Positions 1 to 11,700 of a DNA stretch of 64,000 nucleotides are shown in pieces; positions within the stretch are counted from its first letter, which is position 1, and each line of letters opens with the position of its first letter. Below the pieces are notes generated by a model, which ran no database searches, was not told where the DNA came from, and saw nothing but the letters and a program-made list of their open reading frames with translations. The stretch comes from Denticeps clupeoides (lineage: Eukaryota > Chordata > Actinopteri > Clupeiformes > Denticipitidae): contig NC_041717.1 of assembly GCF_900700375.1 (NCBI RefSeq), positions 20,670,310 through 20,734,309 on the forward strand. The letters are read 5' to 3'. The translations under genes and the position numbers were made by a program.

Positions 1-1037
1 CTAGTACAGACATATATACGAAAATGGGACAAATCCATTATCATTGTACATTATCATTAGAGGAACTGAAAAGTGCAAAACTGTACACTATCATTGATCA
101 ATATCAAGTAACAAGCATTAAACGTGGGCTTGGATCATAAGAATCACTTGGATCACTTTCTTATCTGGAGGGGTCACCATCCTTCCTACAGGCTGAGATG
201 GCAGGCCGCCATGGATCAAACCAAATCACACGAATGCCACATGGGATCGACAGCGCCTGTTCAAGAAGTGATTTGGAATGCAGCTCACCACCGTGGCCAT
301 GAGGACAAATCGCGATAAATTCCCTCTCACACTTTTTCTGTCTTAAAATGTTGTCCTGGGTCCTTATTTGCGATCTGAAAAGGTGCAAATTCCTTTAGGA
401 ATGTGAGAGAGCAGGTTGCGCCCGAAGGGCCGAACAACCCTTGTCCTTTTATCCAACTGAAGACACACATAAAGGGACACTCCTCTCCCTCGTATGCATG
501 TCTGTCTGGTCTGATAATACTCCGTCGGAATGCGGCCTCTGTCCTGATTACAAAACTTGTTCATCTTGCCCCGCAGCCACAACGCGAGTTCCCTCGATTG
601 CCGACGCTGTGGAGGACACCACTAAAGCCTGGAAACACGCTCTGTGCAGCTATAGGCCAAATCCGTCCCAAATCTATAAGGAATTGGCTGCTGAAAGCAA
701 AAAAAGTGAGGGGAGCGTTCATAAACGTTGAAATGGTTCATCAACGCGGTTCGTTTCCTGACCGGCAGTGGTCACACGACGAGTTCACCCGGCCAGTTTT
801 TCCACATGCCTGCGTGTTTCGTGGGCGCGTGCGTGGTGGCTTACTCCACGCCTGTGCTCTGTCAGAGGCGCCCAGTCACCGCTGGCACAACATGTCCCGC
901 GGCCACGCCTGCGGCATCGATGCCAGCTTACTCGGCCGTGTACCCATGTACTTTTAACCCTGTATATCTGTTTTATGGTTACCATGTGTTAAAACGTGGA
1001 CAGGTTGGTCGGGGTGCCCTGAAGAACCCTTTATTTT
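1..1037. other. No recognised gene
   Basis: Open frames exist on both strands around 400-960 but resemble no protein family I know and show no clear splice structure. They could be part of an upstream gene's untranslated sequence or chance. No repeat was identified. Confidence 0.3.
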
Positions 1038-1452
1038 GGGGCAGTGGTGGCCTAGCGGTTAAGGAAGCGGCCACGTAATCAGAAGGTTGCCGGTTTGAAT
1101 CCCGATCCGCCAAGGTGCCACTGAGCAAAGCACCGTCCCCACACACTGCTCCCCGGGCGCCTGTCATTTACATTTACATTTTACATTTACAGCATTTATC
1201 AGATGCCCTTATCCAGAGCGACTTACAATCAGTAGTTACAGGGACAGTAAGTGGGACACAATGGTAGTAAGTGGGATTCGAACCTGGGTCTTCTGGTTCA
1301 TAGGCGAGTGTGTTACCCACTAGGCTACTACCACCCTGTCATGGCTGCCCACAGCTCACTCAGGATGATGGTTACATGCAGAGGACAAATTTCACTGTGT
1401 GCACCGTGTGCTGTGCTGCTGTGTATCACACAAGTGACAATCACTTCACTTT
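1038..1452 (+). repeat. SINE-B copy carrying a nested SINE-A
   Basis: tRNA-like head with A box (tggcctagcggttaagg) and B box (ggtttgaatcc), body ending tcacttcacttt. It is split at 1168-1334 by a minus-strand SINE-A flanked by the 8-bp target duplication cctgtcat (1160-1167 and 1335-1342). Confidence 0.85.
1168..1334 (-). repeat. SINE-A inserted in SINE-B
   Basis: Reverse-oriented SINE-A with the LINE-like tail (catttac repeats) at the left and the tRNA-like head (ctactaccac) at the right. A perfect 8-bp target duplication surrounds it. Confidence 0.85.
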
Positions 1453-2169
1453 AATCACTTTAATTTACGATATCCTTCTTCAGAAATGACGGTTAAATAA
1501 AAAAAATTTAATCTGACCATTTTAACAAGGAAGTTATACGTTTTTGGTCTTCTTTGTCACATTACCTTGTTTTCAATATTTCCAGGGTCAGATAAGGCCC
1601 TATAGTCTGTGTGGTAGGAAGAAATATCACATGGACCCTCAGAAGGCTTCTGCATGATCTGCTGGCCCTATCTGGAGATTTAATCCCGCTGACCTAAAAG
1701 CAGGCTTAGGTTCCACGGACGCGTTTCTGCCGCTATAATCCCGTTATTTGTCCCGATTGCTCGTGCGCGCTTCATTTCTGATCTCGTGGAGAGTACAGGT
1801 CCTCGCTTATTCTGCCTACTGGCTCTTGTCTCAATATAGCAGCTACAGGACAATTCTATGGTCATCTTTTGCTCATGGCCCTCTTGTTCAGGTCATGTCG
1901 CTGCACAAAGGATCAACAGCCATGTGAGATGCGTGTGCACAAAAATACCCTGGTATAGGCAGTGGGGAAATATCATTTGTTAACAATTCTCTGATGCATA
2001 TTTAATTTTCAAAAAGCCTCATATTTTTAACAGGTCATAAAATAAACCCTTATGTACGATAGGTTATAAGCCTTATTTTAAGAATTTGCCTTTTTTTTCA
2101 CGTCCATTGTACAGCAAATGCAAACTGCAAAATTCCACACCAAATAGACATGACAAATGAATGATATTG

Positions 2170-2472
2170 TAGTGGCGTAGTGGGTAACACACTTTACTTT
2201 ACTTTATTTAGCAGACACTTTTATCCAAAGCGACTTACAAGAGGAAGACACCAGCAATTCTCGTTCGATTTGTATAGAATTTTGAGTTTACAAAACTAAA
2301 AGCCTTGATAAGGCCCAACTTGTCAACACGCCTATGAAGCAGAAGACCCAGGTTCAAACCCCACTCACTAACAATGTGTCCCTGAGTGTCTCCAGGGGGG
2401 GACTGTCCCTGTAACTAATGATTGTAAGTTGCTCTGGATAAGGGCGTCTGGTAAATGCTGTAAAAGTAAATG
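2170..2472 (+). repeat. SINE-A split by an L2-type LINE 3' end
   Basis: The SINE-A head is at 2170-2192 and the rest at 2325-2472, with a 132-bp reversed LINE tail between them. The short aacac at both junctions may be the target duplication. Confidence 0.75.
2193..2324 (-). mobile_element. L2-type LINE 3' end fragment
   Basis: Reverse complement of the tail of the LINE copies at 34196 and 36090: it begins with tttactttacttta (the 3' repeat), then the aaagcgacttacaa motif and ttgatttgtatagaattttgag-like sequence. Confidence 0.75.
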
Positions 2473-2639
2473 ATGCGACAGATATGAATGAAAAATAAAG
2501 AAAACAGCAAAATAAACTACATTTTAAAATGCACCTACGTTCATTGGCCCTCATGGGACTATTGTTCATTATTTTTTGAAAGATATAATTTTTTTTATTA
2601 TTATTCTGAATCAGATAAAATAGGTAAATAAGTACAGGA

Positions 2640-2858
2640 CTACAAACCGAGGGGCGGGGCTTCGCGCCCCTCCCCTCGTGACGTCACACGCGGCGCGCCT
2701 GACGTCGGACGTCGCCTCCCGGTTGCCCAGCGCGGTGCGTCCGCTGCCCGCAGCCCCGGCGCAGTCGGATCGTGGAGGCGCGGACCGGCCGCTGAAGGAG
2801 GTGTAACCGGGCCCGGGCGCTTCTTTTCCCCAACACGTCCGCACCGTCGCGCCGCGTT

Positions 2859-2890
<32 letters not shown>

Positions 2891-2953
2891 CGGCGGTGGG
2901 AAAAAGGGAGAGTTTTTTTTTTCATCCGTTTTCTGCTCGGGTCGCGCCGCAGG
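2640..2953 (+). promoter_or_regulatory. hip1r: CpG-rich promoter and 5'UTR region of hip1r
   Basis: GC- and CpG-dense sequence just upstream of the hip1r ATG, including a CRE-like gtgacgtcac at about 2679-2688, in contrast to the AT-rich flank before 2600. An uninterrupted A tract of roughly 28 bases (about 2863-2890) and a short T run lie directly upstream of the start. No TATA box was seen. The transcription start cannot be placed from sequence alone. Confidence 0.55.
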
Positions 2954-4376
2954 ATGAACTCGATACGACAGGTGCCCACCCGGGTCAAGAGCAAGCGGAC
3001 CGAGACCAGCCTGGGGGCCGAGAAGGAGCACTTCGACAAGCAGCAGGTACGAGCGCGTCTCCGCCGGCCTTCCGCCGAGGCCCTCCCGGTCACCGGGCTC
3101 TCTCGCCGGGGGAGCCAGCATCTTCACCGCGCTCCTCGTCCTATCCGCTCCAGGACGCAGCGAGGGAGTCGGCGTTCTTTTATAAAAACAGGAACGAAAC
3201 GCATCCGCGGGCCGTATTCGTATCTTGCGGTACACGTCGCGTTAATCGACGACGCGCAGAAGGAGAATACGAGCGTGTTTACCTAAAGTTTTGCGATTCA
3301 AAGTCGCTGCTTTTACGTTAATTTGTCCAAAACGGTAAAAAAAAAAAATGAAATTTTAAAATCCACCTTCAGATTCCGACCGTGTTCACCACGTCTGCTG
3401 GATCCGTCCATCAATTCAGGTGCGTTGTTGGTCTCGTTTTTGGTGCCGTTTGTTTCTCGAATTCCAGGCGTTCGGTTCGCATTCCCCGTTTTTTCCGAGG
3501 AGATCGAGTGCCTCAGACGCCCTTATCCAGAGCGACTTACAGTCAGTAGTTACAGGGACAGTCCCCCCCTGGAGACACTCAGGGTTAAGTGTCTTGTTCA
3601 GGGACACGATGGTAGTAAGCGGGGTTCGAACCCGGGTCTTCTGGTTCACAGGCGAGTGTGTTACCCCACTAGGCCACCACCACCCTACACAATACATGTG
3701 ATGTATTGTAAAGTGTGTGTTGAGGGGTCCAGCAGGGCTGGTTTTAATAGACAGGATGTGGTTTCCACTCGCAATGCCGATTGGCTGCCCGTCTTTTAAC
3801 GATCATGTGATGTCGTGCCGATTGGAAACAGTCGGAAGTGTTGGGGTGCGAAGTGGTCCGAAAGCGCGGCGGTGGTTCCTTTGGCGACCGGCCCGCTTCC
3901 TCTGAACCAAGATTGCGGGATTTCCGTAATGCGGTTAGCGGAGCGGCCTGCGGCCTGGCCCTCTGCCTAGAACCTAATCCCCCGGCCGTAGCCCCAAGTT
4001 TTATTTTGGCCGCCTCTCCGCGAAGTCGGCCCCGGTCGGACGGGCGTGCCGCTTGTAAAGCGGTCCGAGGAGGACCCGCCTCTCGCCCCGGTCCCTTTTC
4101 AAGCCTCTGAACCCGCAGGTAGAGAATGGTGTCTCAGGTGACATTGTGACGGCCATACGAATACTTACAAGTTTCAAAAAGTTCCCCTTTTTTTTTTTTT
4201 TTGCCACCAACTACTTCTGTGTGTTCAGTGTTTTTATTATTTTTTTTCTTTATGTATTAATATGTTTTAATATCAATGTATTAGTAGCCAAGAGCTTTGA
4301 TTTGATATGTTTATCTCAATTTCACCCAAAATGTCACCCCTTCATATTCTTATTGTTATAGTGAGAAAAATATATA

Positions 4377-4429
<53 letters not shown>

Positions 4430-5554
4430 CTATCAGCCGCGGCGTGGCTCCAAGGCGGGGCCGCCACATGCCAGGGATAGTGAGCGATGGTTATTAACTC
4501 GCCGACTGCGGCGTGTTTACCGATGGCGGCCCGGTTAGGGTCCGTTCGCGGGGCGCTTGTGGCTTTTTCGTCGCGGCCCGGTCACGTTTTAGGTCTGTGA
4601 AGGAGACGCGCTAACAAGACGTGAAGTGTTCAAGATTTGTTTATGGGGCGGCGGTGGCCCTAGCGGTTAAGGAAGCGGCCCCGTAATCAGAAGGTCGCGG
4701 GTTCGAATCCCGATCCGCCAAGGTGCCACTGAGCAAAGCGCCGTCCCCACAAACTCTTCCCCGGCACCTGTCATGGCCGCCCAACTGCTCACCAAGGGTT
4801 AAGTGTCTTGCTCGGGGACACGATTGAACCTGGGTCTTCTCCCGTGCACGTCCAAGACCTCTTCAGCTTTCCCGCGCGAGGCCGTAAAAAATCAGTACCG
4901 CTGAAGTACCGCGATATTTCGCTGTTTCCGACACGGCATCAGATGCTCGGTTTAAGGACCTTTTTAAAGTTTTTACACGTGCTTTACGCCTTTTTTTTTT
5001 TTTTTGGTTGTGATCACTTTGTCGTGCTTATACAGGGTTCCCACGGGTCCGGGAATTTCTGGAATTTCGGTGAGGCCATTTTAATTTGGTCGTTTGGGGT
5101 GTCGAGTCAGGGAGTCGTGTGGTGCGGCGTCCTGGAAGTCTGCGTCCACGTACGTCCTGACACTCGCCCACGTACCGAACGTGGCAGGCGAGTGAAGTAA
5201 AGTTCACCATATTTGGCTCGATAATGAAGAATTTAAGTGATAAAGTAGAAGATGGAGTCGACGGCGTCGCCGATATTCAACAATAGTGACGTAAAAACGC
5301 GGCCTTAAATCCTATAACCCCTTTAAAATGCTGGAACGTGAACCCTGACGGTAGGACCGGCCCTGCTTTTACGGAGAACCCCGCTTCCGGCCTGCCGGCG
5401 GTCCGGTTTTACCGGTTCCGCGGCGCCTGGCACCGCGAGGGCATGGAAGGGGGGATGTCTCTCTGTGCTCTTCACAGTTAAGTCCCAAGACAGCGTTCTG
5501 GCATCCAAGCTTTGCTGGGACAGGAGGTCAATTGCGCTTTTACTATTAGTGACC

Positions 5555-5585
<31 letters not shown>

Positions 5586-5739
5586 CTGGTCATTTAGCAA
5601 GTTCTGCTCTTTCTGGGCGTGTGTACGATGTCAGCGGGCGTATTTCTTCTGATGTTTATCTGCCCGTTCGTTTCCACGCTTTATCTCTCTGTCTTTCATG
5701 CTTGGATTTTTGTTCTATTGTCTCCGACACACACACACG

Positions 5740-5773
<34 letters not shown>

Positions 5774-8700
5774 AAAGGTACGTAAACAGGTGTGTGTGTG
5801 TGTGTGGGAGGGGCGGGGTTAATTTACATTGCTGAAATGCTGCCAGGCAACACACAGGCAATAGGCCCGAATCGAGCCTCCGGGATTTCCATGGAAACGG
5901 CCGTATACTGTACGTGAGAGAGAGAGAGAGTGAGAGACCTGCCAGGAGAAGAGCGAGCCGCCGCTGGAGATGGAGCTTTTGCAGCGTTTCCCCCGGCGAT
6001 GCAAAAAAAAAAAACAAGGGACAAAGTTCATGACCTTTGAACCCCGGTCTCATGTGAGGCAGCTGCACAGGCCTCTACCAGATCAACCGGGCAAAATAAA
6101 GGAATAATAACATCCAGGTTAGGAGCTGATTTAAGCTGATCTGAGGGTGGTAGTAGCCTAGCGGGTAATGAACCAGAAGACCCGGGTTCAAACCCCACTT
6201 ACTACCATCGTGTCCCCGAGCAAGACACTTAACCCTGAGTGTCTCCAGGGGGGGACTGTCCCTGTAACTACTGATTGAAAGTCGCTCTGGATGAGGGCGT
6301 CTGGTAAATGCCGTAATTGTAAATGTAAATTGGTTGCCGTGGGAGGCGTGGCCTCCGCTTACACACCAACCTCAGAAAACGAGCATTAGACCACCTCACA
6401 TTCATAACCCCTGCCACACGTTATCTAGAAAACACGGGTAATAAAGATAAAATAATGGAATTTTATCTACTCAAGCAAGGTCTTCACTTCGCTGCTAAGT
6501 GTCAATCTACACGTCCATCTTCATACATGTAATAAGAAGTTGATGTTTCTTTATGGCCTTGCAACCCTGGCTTAGTAGCCGTCCTTAACTCAAATGGTTA
6601 CTGGAAACGCCGCTTTTAAGGCGGGGCTTGTGTGGAACGTGAAAGTGACATCGCATTTACACTCTTCTTCGCAACAGATGAAGAGGATGATGATGGTACA
6701 TTATTCCAAATGGTGCAACCATCTAGTCCAGCTCCTGTGGGGCAACTTCAGCTTCAGAACGTCTGGTGTTTGACGATCTGTGAGGTTGCGTCCAATGTCA
6801 GACGTAATGAATACAGACGTCCTTGTACTGAGAGGGCCGGCCGCAGGCTGGTCCAGAATGAGCCGGATTTCGGTCTGAGTGAAGTGAAGTGATTGTCATT
6901 TACACAGCAGCACAGCACACGGCGAACACAGTGAAATTTGTCCTCTGCATTTAACCCATCACCCTTGGTGAGACAATTGAAACAAGTGAACGTTCTGAGC
7001 AGGAAGGGCAACCTCAGCTCCCCGGATGTGGTGGGCCGTTGTGTGGTAGCGTGGGCGAGGAAGCATGAGAAAATGAGCGAGAACGTGCACGGCCCTGCTC
7101 ACAGGACTCCAAAAATATGCCAAATGGCAGCTGTGTGTGTGTGTGTGTAAATACACACACTCTGCACGGGCGCTAGGGCTGCAACAACTGGTGTACGAAT
7201 TCAACAATCAAATGACAACAGCCGTTTTTTACAAGGTAGCCGTAATAAAGTTTCCGAAACTGCACCTGGCTTCGGCCAATAACAAAACGAATAACAAATG
7301 GTGGTAGTAGCCTAGCGGGTAGCACACTCGCCTATGAACCAGAAGACCCAGGTTCCTACTTACTACCATTGTGTCCCTGAGCAGGACACTTAACCCTGAG
7401 TGTCTCCAGGGGGGGAATGTCCCTGTAACTACTGATTGTAAGTCGCTCTGGATAAGGGCTTCTGGTAAATGCTTTAAAAATGTAATTTAAAAAAAAAATT
7501 GTAAATAACATTGAGGTTCTAAAACCCCAAATATCATTTCGTGATTGCTTATTCAGGCTAACGGGCAATGAGCAACTGGCCGTTTCTCCGCCACGGCCGT
7601 AACGGGCCGTTTCTCCGCCATGTTTTTGACCTTGACTGACCCTCCGACTGCCTGTTGACTTAACATGATAAGGGCCGGTAATAAATGCCGGAGGCAGGTC
7701 GTTCCGAGACGCGGGGACGTCCGCTAGCACGCTGGCTGCCAGCGTAGCAGGAAGATGTCCAAGCACCTGGACCAGCTGCTGAGGGGGCGCGAGGACCAGG
7801 TAAGGCCGGGGACGAGAATCGTCCCTCGGCCGCTCGGGGATTATGGCAGCGTGCGTGGGGGAGCGCCGTAACCGTAGCGCTGGGCTCAGATGAACAGTTA
7901 GTCTGATCTCCGTGTTTGTCCGTTATTTGGTCTCCTAAAAATCTGTGTGGGGACAAAAACAACCTGCAATGTGACATCGCATTTGATCACCGTCCAACAA
8001 AGTGCTTGGGCGGTTATGGTTTGCTTGTGTAAAGCGTTTACGTGTAAAATAATATAAAGGAACCATTTCACAATATTTTGTTAAATAAAAGTACGTCACG
8101 TTTGAAATCGTAGAAATCGTAAAACATATTGGATACGTAAACGTTGGAATTACGAATTGCGCGTATTACGAACTGGAACCTCGGTGACAAAATCACGTTC
8201 TGAATCAGCTGGTTTGTTTGCTAAAGTTAGCGCGGAACCGACCGGGCAGGTGGTCCGGGTTCGGCACCATTGAGGGGCCTGGAAACGTGGATTATACGTA
8301 ATTCCACGTTTACCGACGGATTCCATTTCATTAGCTGGCTTCTGCCGGCAACGACCCACGTACCTTCCGGCAGATAGAACGTCAGCGGCGGAATTTGGGT
8401 TCTCTTGGCTTTGTCTCGGCTTCTGACGTTGCCGGCAGCCAGCGCTCGCTGGCCATCTGTCACCCCCTCTGTGCCAGCGCCTGGCTCGCCTCCATCCCGG
8501 TCCCTCTGCCCACAATTCCCATATTGTCCTGGGCCACCGGTCCCAGGCAGCGCCGCGGCTTGACGGCCCCCCTAATGAAGCAAGAGCGTCGGTGTCACCT
8601 CGCCGACAGAATGCCGTTTCGTCGCCGGGCCCTCTGTGCTCCGCCCTGGATTTACGGGGCCTCCGACCGGGCCCGGGTCTTTGAAAAGCGGCCCGATTCG

Positions 8701-11700
8701 GTCGGGACCTCTGACGAGGACGGGCGGGAGTGTTTACGTCTGGCGGCCGGGATAAAGGGTCTTTGTGTGGCGCGGGGGCGCGAATGTTTTACGTGAACAG
8801 CCATGTTTACTCACCCAGCATACCGCGGCGGCTGAATGGGACTCTGTTTCTGAGTGTGTGTGTGGGGCGGGGCGGGCGGGGCGGCTTCGTTTGAATAGGC
8901 CTTTGCATGAGGCGCTAATGAAGCTGCACCCCCCGCGCTGACGTACGCCCGTAATAATCGGGGGATATTATCAGAGTGGTAAAAAATGTGCTCGTGTCTG
9001 TGGGAAAAGGGCGTTTTTAATCGGTTTAGTCGCCCTTTTAGGCCAAAAGCCAGGTCCTAAAATAAAGAAAAAATGATACATGAACAGTGAAACTGGGCAC
9101 GGAGCCGGAGTGAACTCAAATTTTGATGAAATCGGCTGTTTGATTATTCGATACGTTCTTGAACTCGCAATTCGGTGGATCGCGGTAATCGTTGTGTGGG
9201 AAGGGTGACGACTGGCTTATGTAAAGATCTGATACTTTTATTGTATTTAAGCTTTTGTTTGGGATCAATGACGTGAGCACGATTGGCGATGAATTTGAAT
9301 GTCTGCGACCCATCCAGGCAGCTTCTCTAGCCCGCAATTTTTGTACACGATCAAACACCAATTCCTCTTGGAGGTAAATTAGCAGCAGGTTCAGTGACAT
9401 TGTTCACGTTTGACCACGTTCATCTACAGATAGGACATGCAGGCCCAGTTATCGAGGGTGAACATGCCTTCACAAAAGGTTGCATCATCATAACTCAAAT
9501 TCAGATTTTATTTGTCACGCTTTGGCGACTGCTATAGACCACAATATTGCAAATATTGCAAGTATACAGTGAACCAATATGCAAACATAACCAAATATTA
9601 CACTTTTATGTTTTTAACATAAAACATGTGTAACAAGTAGGGTGAAGGTGTGCAAATGAGTGAAGTCAAAAATGTCAATTCTTGTATCGTTTTTTTTCTA
9701 ATTGTAATGTTGCGTAGCTCTGTTGTGTATTTATTTGACGTTCTTTCACCATTCCAGATACCTTCAAGTAGGGGTTTTCGCGATACATGGGTCACGATGT
9801 GATTGTATCACGATATATTGTGTTATTGTACTTATTGTGATATTCTACAGTTCACTGAAAATGTAAAAACAAAGCTGAAATACGAGATGCTGTTGTCGTC
9901 ATGTGTTGCAATTTCACTCCGTCTGAAATGCCAAGCAGCAGTTCAGCTGTTCAGCGCCATCTACAGGAGTGGAGGCTGTAGTCGCTCGCTGATTCTCAGC
10001 TCTGAGAATATATATATATAATCTCGATACAATATCACCATGTGAAATATTGCGATATATATTGCTGTATCAACATTTTCCAGCACCCCTACTTTCAAGC
10101 TATGCACTGTAATCTTTTCAAGCATGAAATAGAAACAGATCTTTTCCCTCTGTCTGTGGGCAGAAAGTATTGCTTGATATTTTATCGTCGTGGCGTTCAG
10201 ATTGACATCATCTGCTCCCCACCCAGACCCGGCAGGAAGTTGATTTTAGCCGTAAGGGCTTCCTGCTGAATTAGAGCGTGGTCTTTTGCTCTGCATTCGC
10301 ATTAAGTAGTCGTCTCCATGTGTGGATTTTGTGTGTTTTGGCGCTACGGATATTGAAATATGAATGGTTTTCGCTGCCTCACTTCCACCAGACAGTAATC
10401 ATGAGGTTCCATCTGTACGTAATGAAATATGGCGCTTTATTCTCTGGCTTTCCAGCACGCGGGGCGTCTGTAATGACTCTGAAGGACGTCTGCGAGTGTG
10501 TGGTGTGTGAACTGTGCTGTCTGGTGGGATTAGTGGAGATAAGCCCTGCGGTGTGTGATCCCGTTTACAAGAACACACACACACACACACACACACACCT
10601 GGCGTCCATCTTGCACTCTCACCGTCTCTCGCTGTTACTCTCACCTGCGGCGGGCGTTTTAATCGCTTCGCTCTTCACTTCCTGCACTTCAGTTGTTCTG
10701 CTCGTGGGGAGAAGCGAGGTGTGTGTGTGTGTGTGTGTGTGTGGTAAATTACGATGCATCGCAGCAGTTTTTTTAAATTAATTTATATATATTTTTTTTT
10801 TATTATTATTTTTTTTACTGTCTTTCGTTGGTGGTGTTTCGTGTACGGTGTACTTCTGCTAAGATAGCCATCGTTCTATGTTTTACCTGTTTATAGTTTT
10901 ATACTTGTATGTAAATACTTATCCAGAGCGACAGTCCCCCCCCCCTGGAGACACTCGGGGTTAGGTGTCCTGCTCAGGGACACATCGGTTTGAACGACGT
11001 GTAGTAGTACTGCACGTAACGTGTAGTACGTTATCTGGTCTAATCTCCTGAACCCCGCTGAACCGTCCCAGCGACATCATACTGTAATACGGGCCTGCTG
11101 GGAATATCGACCTAACGGGAATAGTATAGGAAGAACATTAGAATTCCATTAGAATTGGGAGGGCCTGTAATGACTAGATCATGTGACAAAATGTGCAATA
11201 CCGGACAAATGTTTGCGCCTTTTTATTAAGTGGCCCAGTATGATTGTGTTTCCGGATTCGCTCGTCCGACTGCTCCACCCTGCCGTCGGGGTTGTTCCGC
11301 AAGTGAAGGGCGTGTTCCGTGTTACAGCCACGCCTTTGCCACACACACGGAACGACAAGCGCGTCTCCCGATAAGCCGAGTTCGATAAGCGGGGCGCTCG
11401 ATTCTTCTCGGTGAAGAGCGGAGAGCGCCGGCGAACGGGTTTAATCTCCGAGACGTCGAACCACACGCGGGAGAGTGTCTTCAGTGTGACGTCAGAGTGA
11501 TGCGGCGGTCACGCGTCCAAAGACTACGTGGTGCTAGACGTCTGGATCGGTGGGCGGGGAACGTTTTTCTTTCTTCTCTTTTAAAGAAGACACGCCCAGC
11601 TGAATAAGCCTTGAATCCAGGAACTGGGTAAAAGTCCAAGCTGAGGTCACGTCTCAGAGGGGTGACGTTCTCAAGCCTCTGTCCTCGGCCACGTCTGGTC

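Noticed and set aside
1060-1100. tRNA gene-like A and B boxes
   Set aside because: They belong to SINE heads. The copies are followed by SINE bodies and recur dozens of times.
2611-3235. Long minus-strand frames opposite hip1r exon 1
   Set aside because: They are GC-rich antisense frames over the promoter and pass through the A tract; no family resemblance.
4380-4427. Cysteine-valine and histidine-threonine open frames over GT/CA tracts, here and at many other sites
   Set aside because: They are translations of dinucleotide repeats, not proteins.
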